Origin: CAISKJ01 sp046351555
Lineage (GTDB): Bacteria; Myxococcota_A; Polyangia; Polyangiales; Ga0077539
Length of the DNA stretch: 64,000 nt
Direction of reading: 5' to 3'
Assembly (NCBI GenBank): GCA_046351555.1
Contig: JAXLYI010000025.1
Span: forward strand, 127,370-191,369
The notes under the pieces are model-generated. The model searched no databases. It was given only the letters and a program-made list of their open reading frames with translations, and had not been told where the DNA came from. Positions 26,035 to 33,109 of the stretch are shown here, piece after piece. A program made the position numbers and the translations under genes. Every line of letters starts with the position of its first letter. Position 1 is the stretch's first letter.

Positions 26035-26847
26035 TCAGGCGTTGAGCACCTTGAGCCGCACCACCTCGTTGTGCGAGCCCAGGCGGTAGCCCTCCAGGTC
26101 GAGCGTGGCGTACGCGAAGCCCGCGGCGCGGCAGGCGGCGGCGATCTCCTTGCGCAGCGCGAAGGCCCGCTCCATCTCCGGCTGCGACACCTCCACGCGC
26201 GCGAGCTGGTCGTGGTAGCGGACGCGGAGCTGGCGGAGCCCGAGCGCGCGGATGGCGCTCTCGGCGCGGTCGATCTGGCGGAGGCGCTCGTGCGTCACCG
26301 AGGTGCCGTAGGGGATGCGCGACGCGAGGCACGCGGCGGCGGGCTTGTCCCACACGCGGAGGCCCACGAGCTGCGCGCACCGGCGCACGTCGGCCTTGGT
26401 GAACCCTGCCTCCACCAGCGGCGAGCGGACGCCGGCCTCGCGGGCGGCGTCGAGGCCCGGGCGGTGGTCGCCGAGGTCGTCGAGGTTGGTGCCGTTGAGG
26501 ATCGCCGCGAACCCGCGCGCCTTCGCCTCGCGCTGCGCCACCGTGTAGAGCTCGCTCTTGCAGTAGTAGCAGCGGTTGACGGGGTTGGCGGCGTAGTGGG
26601 GGTCGTCGATCTCGTGCGAGTCGACGAGCGCGTGGGCGACGCCGAGCTCGCGGGCGAGGGCGCCGGCCTCCTCGCGCTCGGACGCGGGGAGGGCGGGGGA
26701 GAGGGCGGTGAGGCCGAGGGCGCGATCCCCGAGGACGTCGTGCGCCACCTTCAGCACGAAGGCGCTGTCGACGCCGCCGGAGAAGCACACGAGCGCCGAG
26801 GGCATCGACGCCATCACCGCGCGGAGCGCTTCGAGCTGCGGGTCCAT
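26035..26847 (-). CDS. larE: LarE-like ATP-dependent sulfur transferase
   Basis: 270 residues, the usual LarE length. PP-loop ATP pyrophosphatase motif SGGVDS at 23-28; NPVNRCYYCKSELY with Cys93 and Cys96; PAAACLASRIPYG with Cys173. LarE sulfurates the nickel-pincer precursor of lactate racemase. In Lactobacillus the single Cys of the last motif is sacrificed; forms with three Cys, as here, are thought to hold an iron-sulfur cluster and act catalytically. No larA, larB or larC is in view. First gene of an operon with a glycosyltransferase and asnB, which suggests either an unrelated operon companion or sulfur/amido chemistry on a glycan. Family call firm, substrate uncertain. Confidence 0.85.
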   Translation of the reverse strand: MDPQLEALRAVMASMPSALVCFSGGVDSAFVLKVAHDVLGDRALGLTALSPALPASEREEAGALARELGVAHALVDSHEIDDPHYAANPVNRCYYCKSELYTVAQREAKARGFAAILNGTNLDDLGDHRPGLDAAREAGVRSPLVEAGFTKADVRRCAQLVGLRVWDKPAAACLASRIPYGTSVTHERLRQIDRAESAIRALGLRQLRVRYHDQLARVEVSQPEMERAFALRKEIAAACRAAGFAYATLDLEGYRLGSHNEVVRLKVLNA

Positions 26848-26943
26848 CGCGGGTGCTCATAGCACCCAAGGGCCCCCGCGAACAGTGGTCGCGCCCGCCG
26901 GGGACTTGCCCGACCCGCGGCTTTCGGGCGATGCTCGTCGTCG

Positions 26944-27375
26944 ATGCGACCTTCCCTGCTTCCCTGCCCGAGCTGCCGGCGCCACGTGAAGTCCGGGGCG
27001 CGCGCCTGCCCCTTCTGCGACGCGGCCCTCGCGGCCCCCTACAGCGCCGACGTCGTGCCCGACACGCGCGGGTGGAAGCGCGCGGCGGTGTTCTCCTTCG
27101 GGCTCGCGATGGCCAACTGCGGGGGGACGACCACCGGCTCCACCGGCGACGCCACGCCCCCCGACGCGATCGCCGACACCGCGCTCGACACCGCCGTCGA
27201 CCAGGCGTCGGAGGCCGCGGCGGATGTGGTTCGCGACGTCCCCGCGGACGACAACGGCGGCGTCGCCCCGCCCTACGGCATCGCGCCGAAGGACGCGGGC
27301 GTCCCCAACGACGACGGGAGCATCAAGGCCGACTACGGCGCGCCGCCGCCCCCCGACGCCTCCGCCGATCGCTGA
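26944..27375 (+). CDS. Zinc-ribbon protein with disordered acidic tail
   Basis: 143 residues. The N-terminus has two CxxC pairs (CPSC and CPFC, 12 residues between) forming a zinc ribbon, then a short hydrophobic segment (AAVFSFGLAMANCGG) and an Asp/Ala-rich tail with DxAxD repeats. The hydrophobic part may be a membrane anchor or a lipoprotein-like site (NCGG). Similar short ribbons with variable tails are frequent in Polyangiales genomes. The stop is one base before the start of the next gene, so they are co-transcribed. Function unknown. Confidence 0.65.
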   Translation: MRPSLLPCPSCRRHVKSGARACPFCDAALAAPYSADVVPDTRGWKRAAVFSFGLAMANCGGTTTGSTGDATPPDAIADTALDTAVDQASEAAADVVRDVPADDNGGVAPPYGIAPKDAGVPNDDGSIKADYGAPPPPDASADR

Positions 27376-27376
27376 C

Positions 27377-28357
27377 ATGCGGCTCGCCCTCGCGCTCACG
27401 CTCGCCGTCCTCGGCTGCCGCGCCTCGCAGGCGAGCTCCCTCGACGCCGCGCACCACGCCCCGCCCGACGCCGCCGCGCTCGTCGCCAAGGACGCGTCGC
27501 TCGTCACCACGCAGAGCCCCTTGCGCGCCGCGGCCCCGACGCCCGCGCAGCCCGCCGCGCCCGCGTGGGAGGCGCCGGAGGTTCGCTGCGTGGGGCACGC
27601 GCGGGCCCGTGACGTCGAGCGGCGCGCGAAGGCCTGCCCGGCCCGCACGGTGGGGCGCGTGGCGCAGTGGGCGCCGGACGCGGTGGTGGTGCTCGGCGGG
27701 GGGATGCTCTCCGACGGCTCGCCCAACTGCGCGACGGCGCAACGGGGCTTCCTCGCGGCGCAGCTCGACGAGGCGCTCGCGTCGGCGCCGCCGGCGTTCG
27801 TGTTCAGCGGGGCGGGCAACGGATCGCGCGCGACGAAGGCGATGGACGAGTCCGACGCGCGCTGCGTGGCCGCGCGGTTGCGCCAGGAGTCCGCCGCGGC
27901 GCGCTCGTCGGGTGAGCGGCAGAGGCTCGCGCGCGAGGCCGACGGGGTTCGCGCGGGCGCGACGCGGGTGATGTACGAGGCCGACGCGATGTGCGCGGTG
28001 ATGCTCCGGCGCACCGAGCCTTCGCGGCGCGACGGGCTGCTCGCGCGTGTTCGTTTCGAGGCGCGCTCTTCGACCACGGCGCAGAACGCGCTCTTCACGC
28101 GTCCCCTGCTTGCGGCGGGGCACTACCGCCGCGTGCTGGTGCTCACCTCGCCGGTGCTCAAGCGCTTCGGGCGCGGGGCCGACCTCCACGCCGACCGCGC
28201 CTTCGGGGGCTTCCAGCTCGCGCGGCAGGGCGGGCGCTGGGCGCTCGGCGCGGTAGGTTGCCCGATCGTCGAGGGCCCCGGCGTCCACACCTGGTACCAG
28301 TTCGAACCCACCGACACGATGCCCGAGGGCATGGTGATGGACATCGCGCGCCGGTGA
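27377..28357 (+). CDS. DUF218-type (YdcF/SanA/ElyC-like) lipoprotein
   Basis: 326 residues. Lipoprotein signal LALTLAVLGC at the N-terminus, then a linker of about 50 residues. The domain shows DUF218 landmarks: VVVLGGGMLSDG, FVFSGAGNGS, a region with STTAQNALFTRPLL, and VLVLTSPVLKRF. SanA and ElyC act in envelope integrity and glycan synthesis, probably on nucleotide or lipid-linked substrates; the reaction here is unknown. A long charged insertion (about 160-200) is unusual. Transcribed with the preceding zinc-ribbon gene and the following CoA-binding gene (4-base gap). Confidence 0.75.
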   Translation: MRLALALTLAVLGCRASQASSLDAAHHAPPDAAALVAKDASLVTTQSPLRAAAPTPAQPAAPAWEAPEVRCVGHARARDVERRAKACPARTVGRVAQWAPDAVVVLGGGMLSDGSPNCATAQRGFLAAQLDEALASAPPAFVFSGAGNGSRATKAMDESDARCVAARLRQESAAARSSGERQRLAREADGVRAGATRVMYEADAMCAVMLRRTEPSRRDGLLARVRFEARSSTTAQNALFTRPLLAAGHYRRVLVLTSPVLKRFGRGADLHADRAFGGFQLARQGGRWALGAVGCPIVEGPGVHTWYQFEPTDTMPEGMVMDIARR

Positions 28358-28361
28358 CCCG

Positions 28362-28826
28362 ATGTTCGGGGCCATGACGACCCCCGACGACTGGCGCTCG
28401 CACCTCCTCGAATCGCCCGCGCAGATCGACGCGCTCCTCGCGTCGGCGAGGCGCGTGGCGGTGCTCGGCATCAAGCCCGAGTCGCACGCCGACCAGCCCG
28501 CCCACTACGTCGCGGCGTCGGCGAAGGCGGCGGGCCTGGAGGTGATCCCGGTGCCGACGTACTACCCCGAGGTGACGGAGATCCTCGGCGAGAAGGTGGT
28601 TCGTCGCCTGGAGGACGTGCCGGGCGCCGTGGACATCGTCGACGTGTTCCGCCGGAGCGCGGACGTGCCCGGGCACCTGGAGGCGCTGCTCGCGATGAAG
28701 CCGCGGTGCGTGTGGCTCCAGAGCGGGATCCGCCACGACGGCGTCGCCGAGTCGCTCGCCCGCGCGGGCATCGACGTCGTGCAGGACCGCTGCCTGATGG
28801 TGGAACTGCGCCGCCGCGGGCGTTGA
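28362..28826 (+). CDS. CoA-binding domain protein (YccU-like)
   Basis: 154 residues from ATG 28362; a second ATG at 28374 is equally plausible. Rossmann-like CoA-binding fold: RRVAVLGIKPESHADQPAHY (nucleotide loop), VIPVPTYYPE, VDIVDVFRRSADVPGH, CVWLQSGIRHDGV and the closing VVQDRCLMVE. Stand-alone proteins of this family (E. coli YccU) bind CoA-like ligands and have no settled function. Last gene of a three-gene plus-strand unit. Downstream lies the minus-strand RNA pair. Confidence 0.85.
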   Translation: MFGAMTTPDDWRSHLLESPAQIDALLASARRVAVLGIKPESHADQPAHYVAASAKAAGLEVIPVPTYYPEVTEILGEKVVRRLEDVPGAVDIVDVFRRSADVPGHLEALLAMKPRCVWLQSGIRHDGVAESLARAGIDVVQDRCLMVELRRRGR

Positions 28827-28897
28827 GTCGTCACCCCAAATAGGCGGAAGCGCCGAGCGTGTCCAACTCGACGCCTCCTGAGCCGCCATTTGCGCTG

Positions 28898-29035
28898 GGC
28901 TTCCGACGTTTAAGGCCGACCGTCAGTGTGAATCCCGCCGCGTCTTGCGATTGGACCACCGCCCCATGGAGAGGGGCGGACCTGAATTGAACAGGCATTT
29001 CGGGGGAACCATGCGGCCGACCGGTTGATGAAGCC
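28898..29035 (-). ncRNA. Permuted tRNA-like (Y RNA-like) RNA, unit 2
   Basis: Read on the minus strand, the core is ordered T-arm, acceptor, D-arm. T-arm: stem GCCTG/CAGGT with the loop TTCAATT (fits TTCRANY). Acceptor: CCGCCCC and GGGGCGG, 7 bp, closed by the 7-base loop TCTCCAT (28959-28979). Two linker bases follow, then the D-arm GTC-CAATCGCAA-GAC. Outside the core the 5' and 3' parts pair in place of an anticodon arm: TCCCCCG with CGGCGGGA (one bulged C), GGTCGGCC with GGTCGGCC (8 bp with two G-U pairs), and GGCTTC with GAAGCC. There is no CCA and no free acceptor end. This is the architecture of YrlA-type bacterial Y RNAs. Ends are set by the outermost helix. No rho-independent terminator was seen in the 71 bases beyond. 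Confidence 0.72.
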
Positions 29036-29047
29036 TCCGACGGCGAT

Positions 29048-29194
29048 GCTGAGTCTCGAGCGAGAGTCTGAGCCTGAGCTCCCCCGGCGCCTCTGCCGCT
29101 GGGCTACCCGGTCGTACGAATGACCGGGGCGGGAGTCGAACCACGCGCTGGACCGTTTTTGGGGAGTGAGTTCAGCTTGAGCTTGAGCTTCAGC
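29048..29194 (-). ncRNA. Permuted tRNA-like (Y RNA-like) RNA, unit 1
   Basis: Minus strand, 40 bases downstream of the gene ending at 29235. T-arm: GCG-t-GG/CCCGC (one bulged T) with the loop TTCGACT. Acceptor: CCCGGTC and GACCGGG, perfect 7 bp, closed by an 8-base loop (29107-29128). TA linker, as tRNA positions 8-9. D-arm: GCC-CAGCGGCAGA-GGC with the GG of a normal D-loop. The closing stem pairs CTCCCC with GGGGAG, CGG with CCG across an AAAAA bulge, and further out GCTGA with TCAGC through a repeat-like AGCTSA tract. Acceptor plus T stem gives 12 bp as in tRNA. Read naively it looks like two tRNA halves in the wrong order. Twelve bases separate it from unit 2. Confidence 0.75.
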
Positions 29195-29234
29195 TTGTGC
29201 TCGTCGGTGACTCTGCGCCGCGCCCTGTGACCTG

Positions 29235-29969
29235 TCAATCGAACAGGTAGCCGAAGATGGCCGCGCCGACCTTCTGCTGCTTCACCTCGACGGCGTTGGC
29301 CTCCTCGCGCGCGAACTTCACCGCGCGCTGGAGCTTCTCGACGCGCTCGAGCAGCGCCGCCACCTTGCGCGCGGGGAGCGCGCCCGAGTACTTCACCGTG
29401 CGCCAGTAGCCCACCGCGACGTCCTCGTAGTACACGTCGACCTGCGCGGGGTGCTTCTCGGTGGCCTCGGCCTTCACGTGGTTGCGCGGCACCTTCTTGG
29501 TGCGAACCGTCTCGACGGCCTCGGTGGCGAAGCAGTTCTGCGCGGCGTCCTCGAGCCACGACTCCGCCGGGTCGAGCACCGGGAGCTTCTTCACGAAGGT
29601 GTGCAGGTCGACGAGCTGCTTCTCGAGGAAGAGCAGGTACGTCACGGGGGCCTGCACGAGCAGCACCTCGCCGTCGACCACCACGTCGGCGCGCGCCTCG
29701 CAGTTGGCCCAGTCCTTCGTCGCGACGACGTCGAAGAGCTCGGTGAGCACCTCGGCGGTCTTGCGGACCACGTCCTGCGCGCGCACCTGGACGCGGGTCG
29801 CCTCGGGCGGCAGGCGCTCGCCCTCGTCGTCCTTCGGGCGGTAGTTGCGCGAGATGCCCGAGAGGAGCGCGGGCTTCTGGAGCTGCTGGTGGGCCTCCGT
29901 CAGGTCGCCGTGCGCCTTGGACTTGACGGACTTCTCCACCGCGATGATCTGGTTGAGCTTCGTGGCCAT
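29235..29969 (-). CDS. Conserved protein of unknown function associated with the tRNA-like RNA pair
   Basis: 244 residues beginning MATKLNQIIAVEKSVKSK. From memory, near-identical N-termini occur in a widespread bacterial family (also in actinobacteria) without an assigned role; I cannot give a reliable family number. The sequence is cytoplasmic, with no signal or membrane helix. It has an N-terminal helical part (LTEAHQQLQKPALLSGISRN), a beta-rich middle (RADVVVDGEVLLVQAPVTYL), the basic segment TKKVPRNHVKAEATEKHP, and a C-terminal helix (EKLQRAVKFAREEANAVEV). Strong conservation and Lys/Arg content fit an RNA-binding or RNA-processing partner of the two RNAs just downstream on the same strand, but no catalytic motif was found. 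Nothing upstream in its operon; the 78-base gap at 29970-30047 should hold its promoter. Confidence 0.8.
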   Translation of the reverse strand: MATKLNQIIAVEKSVKSKAHGDLTEAHQQLQKPALLSGISRNYRPKDDEGERLPPEATRVQVRAQDVVRKTAEVLTELFDVVATKDWANCEARADVVVDGEVLLVQAPVTYLLFLEKQLVDLHTFVKKLPVLDPAESWLEDAAQNCFATEAVETVRTKKVPRNHVKAEATEKHPAQVDVYYEDVAVGYWRTVKYSGALPARKVAALLERVEKLQRAVKFAREEANAVEVKQQKVGAAIFGYLFD

Positions 29970-30047
29970 GGGGATGACTCTGGGATGGGCGTGAGAGGGG
30001 AGGGGAGGCGGGAGGGGGATGCCACGATAGCGCGCGGCCGCGCGACG

Positions 30048-31162
30048 TCAACGCGCGAGGCGCTCGACGGCCTCCGCGGTGCAGCCCATCGGGGCCGTGA
30101 GCGGGTTGCAGCGGGAGGGCGTTCCCCCGGGCACCTGGACGGGGCGCGGGACGGTGGGCGTCACGGCGGGGAAGTCGGTGCTGACGATGTGGGCGCCGCT
30201 GTCGAAGGCCGCCTGCACCAGCGCGTCGTCGCGCATGTCAGGCGCCGACCAGGCGAACACCCGGACGAGGAAGTTCTCGCGCACGGCCATGGGGACCTCG
30301 GGGCTGCGCGCGTTGTTGAGCACGAGCACGCCGGCGAAGGGGTCGGTGCGGGCGGCGTCGATGAAGGCGAGGCGGCCGGCGAGGTCGCGGTTGTTGTGGG
30401 TGTAGATGGTGCGGAGGTTGTCGGTGCGGTCGATGTAGAAGAGGACGCGGCCGCGGGCGGCGCGGGCGTCGGCCAGCCCCGCGCGCGGACGGCTTCGGCG
30501 AGCGTGGCGGAGGTGCCGCGCACCTCGTCGGGGGTGATGACGAGCTCGCGCGGGAAGACGGAGAGGATCTCGCGCTCCATCGCGGTGAGGCGCTGTTCGA
30601 CCACGGCGTCGGGCCAGTCGCCTTTGGGTTCGAGGTGGAGGAAGAGCGGGTGGTGCGAGGGGTTGGCGTCCGACCAGCGGCGGACGAGCGTGAGGCAGTC
30701 GACGAAGGAGTCGCAGGTGCTCCGCCCGTCGAACACGGGGATGTGGCGGACGAGGAAGCGGCCGCACTCGTCGATCCAGTGGAGGTCGAGCTCGAGCGCG
30801 CGGACGCCCTGCTGACCGAGCTGCACGTCGAGCGGCGCGTGGCTGTAGTCCCACTCGGGCACCGGCGACGCGGGCCGCAGGTGGTAGGAGTTATGCGTGC
30901 CGAGCGCCTGCAGGTGGTGGACGCGGAGCGTGTCGTCGAGCGGGCCGTAGGTGGGCTGCGCGGTGCGCGGCGCGGGGGTGCCGAGGGGCGCGGGGCATGC
31001 GGGGGCAGGGGCGTCGGGGGCGGCGGCGTCGGGCGCGGGGGGCGCGTCGGGGGCGTCGGGCGCGGCGTCGGGGGCGACGGTGGCGTCGGGCGCGGGGGCG
31101 GGCGCGGAGGAGCACGCGAGCGGCGCGGCGGACGCCAGGGAGGCGAGGGCGAGGGGGCGCAC
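30048..31162 (-). pseudogene. Phosphatidylinositol-specific phospholipase C-like lipoprotein, broken by one frameshift
   Basis: GTG start at 31162 gives a lipoprotein signal (LASLASAAPLACSS), then an Ala/Pro/Asp linker and a PI-PLC X-type domain: GTHNSYH (catalytic first His), ELDLHW, VRHIPVFD (second His region). The frame is lost at a run of four C (30477-30480); restoring one base joins VRARG to LADARAARGRVLFYIDRTDN and the rest of the barrel to the stop at 30048. The missing base in a homopolymer suggests a sequencing error, so the gene may be intact in the organism. Family: calcium-dependent or bacterial PI-PLC; likely secreted or on the cell surface. Substrate unproven. Confidence 0.75.
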
Positions 31163-31202
31163 GCGCGCAGTGTACAGGGCGGCGGCGGGGAGCGGGCGGG
31201 GC

Positions 31203-31372
31203 GTGATGCGGCGAGGGGTGGGGCGGCGTGCGGCGAGCGCGGGGCGGCGTGCGGCGAGTGCAGGCGGCGTGCGGCGAGCGCGGGGCGGCGTGCGGCGAGC
31301 GCGGGGCGCGATGCGGCGAGGGCGGAGCGGCGTGCGGTGAGTGCGGGGCGGCGTGCGGCGAGTCAGCGGGCC
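31203..31372 (+). repeat. 21-bp tandem repeat (minisatellite)
   Basis: About eight imperfect copies of a 21-base unit running CGGCGTGCGGCGAGCGCGGG plus one G. Since 21 is a multiple of three, every frame reads as a heptad (for example RRAASAG on the plus strand). A shorter patch of the same unit lies at 32985-33045, next to the duplicated kelch/Rpn segment. It sits just upstream of the lipoprotein start at 31162 and is unlikely to be translated. Confidence 0.75.
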
Positions 31373-31493
31373 GGTGGGGGTGCCCTTCAGAGCGTTTCGA
31401 GAGGAGGGTGGACGGCAGACGAGATCCGACAGATTTTGACGGTCACGGGCGGCGCTCATCCGACGCCGACGGTCGGTCTGCGTGCTGCGGGGC

Positions 31494-31536
31494 GGCGAGC
31501 CGCCAGGGCCATTTCGTGTGGCCCTGGCGGCTCGCC
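31494..31536. repeat. Perfect 18-bp inverted repeat (hairpin)
   Basis: GGCGAGCCGCCAGGGCCA at 31494-31511 and its exact complement at 31519-31536, with a 7-base loop TTTCGTG. It has no T-run on either side, so it is not a classic terminator, though it could stop or protect transcripts. Confidence 0.7.
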
Positions 31537-32238
31537 TTCGCGTGCTCACTTCCCCGCGCCGCCTCCCAGGAAGACCACGACTCCCAGCCACAGGAGGTGG
31601 GGCTACGGCGGTCGATCGCGGAGGCGGACCGGCGCCGAGGAGCTTCGAGACCGCGGGGGTAGTCGAACGCGGTGCCACCGCGAGGTGGCGCGTCGACAGA
31701 TGGCGCGCACGTAGAGCGAGAGCGTCGATGGTGTCGTTTGCGGTACTTCCCGCGCGCCTAGCTCGTGCCGCGCTCGAAGCGGAGGTGGCAGCCTCGGACG
31801 GCTCGCTCGAAGCGGGCTCAAATCTTCGATCCTGTCGATCCTGATGCGTCACGCGTTGTCGCTGGCGCTCCCGGTGACCGCCGCTGCCGTTCAGCGTGAT
31901 CATGCGCCTTCGGGCGTTCGTTGGTGTCGCCTGCCGGCCTCGCGGACCTGCCTGCGCCGATGCTCGCGGGCGCAATCGAGCGAGCAGGTCACGCGCGTGC
32001 GACAGCGAGAACAGAGAGTGATCAACGTCCCGCAGCGACGACAGACCGCGAACGCCAGGAGCGGCTCCACACCGAGCCGTTCGCCCGTTCCGGTCGCCGC
32101 AGCAAGCCTGAACGTCCCGTACCGGGCGACGAAAGATGCCGCCCGTGACAGTCAGATTTCGACGGCTTTCAACTGCCGTCTACAGAGGAGCGTCTGGCTC
32201 ATCTGCTCCGGCATCGAGTGCCGGTGGGTTCGCGTGCG

Positions 32239-32989
32239 CGTCTGCTCCGGCGCCGAGTGCCCAGGGTTCGCCCGCCCGCCCTCGCTGAGTGGTTCAGGCT
32301 CACCCTGGGCTACCTTCACGGGATCATCCGCCCGGTGGCGGATTCCGCGGCGTGGCGTCGTTGGACAGCGTGGCGGAGGAGCGCTCCCGTGCGTCGACGG
32401 TGGTACCCAACGCGTGGTGGGCGGGCTGTTGGATGCCCCGCCATGGCGCGTCGCCCGGCGATCGGCCTCAACGCCTGTGGTCCGGCCTGCGCCCCGAATC
32501 CGCCACCAGGCGGATGATCCCGTGAAGGTAGCGGCAAGCACTGGTGTCATTTCCGTCGTGAGAATCCCGTGGTTCTCGCCGCGCCCAGGGTTCGCCGACC
32601 CGCTGTGGAAGCGCTGGACCGTCCGTCTCACCCTGGACTTCAAGCATGGGATCACCCCCCGGGAGGGGATTCCGCAGCGGGAGGCGCGACGTGTGGGGCT
32701 CGCGTCGGCCTCGGGTGATTCCCGCGGGCGTCGGTATCGTCTCGTCGCCCGAGTCCCTCCGACGCTCGTCGCCGAACCCCCTCGGGGGTGATCATCGCCG
32801 AGTCAGGGTGGGACGGACGTCCGGCGCCTCCCGGCTGGGTCGGCGCGCGCGCGCCCCTGGGCGCCGGCAGGGCCGCGAGGATTTCACGGCGAGGAAGTAG
32901 ACCAAAGGACTGAAGGTAGCCTAGGGCAGGCCTGAACCACTCAGCGAGGGCGGGCGGGGCCCTGGGCGGCGCCGGAGCAGACCCGCACG
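32239..32989. repeat. Inverted-repeat cluster, about 80-bp arms around 0.6 kb
   Basis: The sequence at 32239-32319 recurs in inverted orientation at 32911-32989 with small gaps; shared blocks include CCTGAACCACTCAGCGAGGG and GGCGCCGGAGCAGAC. Inside, a palindrome ATCCGCC-N4-GGCGGAT with flanking GGGATC occurs near 32322-32345 and inverted near 32490-32525, and a diverged direct copy lies near 32625-32670. No transposase frame is visible. It may be a REP-like or MITE-like remnant. Confidence 0.55.
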
Positions 32990-33109
32990 GCGAGCGCAGG
33001 GCGGCGTGCGGCGAGGGCGGGGCGCGATGCGGTGAGCTCGGCGCGTGGATCGTCCGCGCGGCGGGGGCGCGCGCGGCGGACGGCGTGTTCGGCGGGTGAG
33101 CGCGGGGGC

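Larger units (their letters stand above)
31163..33030 (+). other. Gene-poor 1.9-kb stretch with repeats only
   Basis: No open frame here has a convincing start, codon pattern or recognisable domain. The stretch holds a 21-bp minisatellite (31203-31372), a perfect 18-bp hairpin (31494-31536), and a set of inverted and direct repeats (32239-32989). The part 31840-32230 may be a decayed gene; frames there are Arg-rich and I recognise nothing. Confidence 0.5.

Noticed and set aside
29048..29194. Ordinary tRNA gene on the minus strand (T-arm and D-arm motifs visible)
   Set aside because: The halves are in reversed order, the acceptor is closed by a loop, and there is no anticodon arm or CCA. The same odd order occurs twice, so a simple tRNA or a pseudo-tRNA does not explain it.
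28898..29194. Permuted tmRNA (ssrA)
   Set aside because: No tag reading frame ending in the usual Leu-Ala-Ala pattern, no pseudoknot region, and two complete units instead of one.
31203..31372. CRISPR array
   Set aside because: Units are contiguous 21-mers without spacers, and no cas genes are near.
31844..32791. Possible gene of 315 residues on the plus strand
   Set aside because: Arg/Pro-rich, no start signal, crosses inverted repeats and has no recognisable domain.
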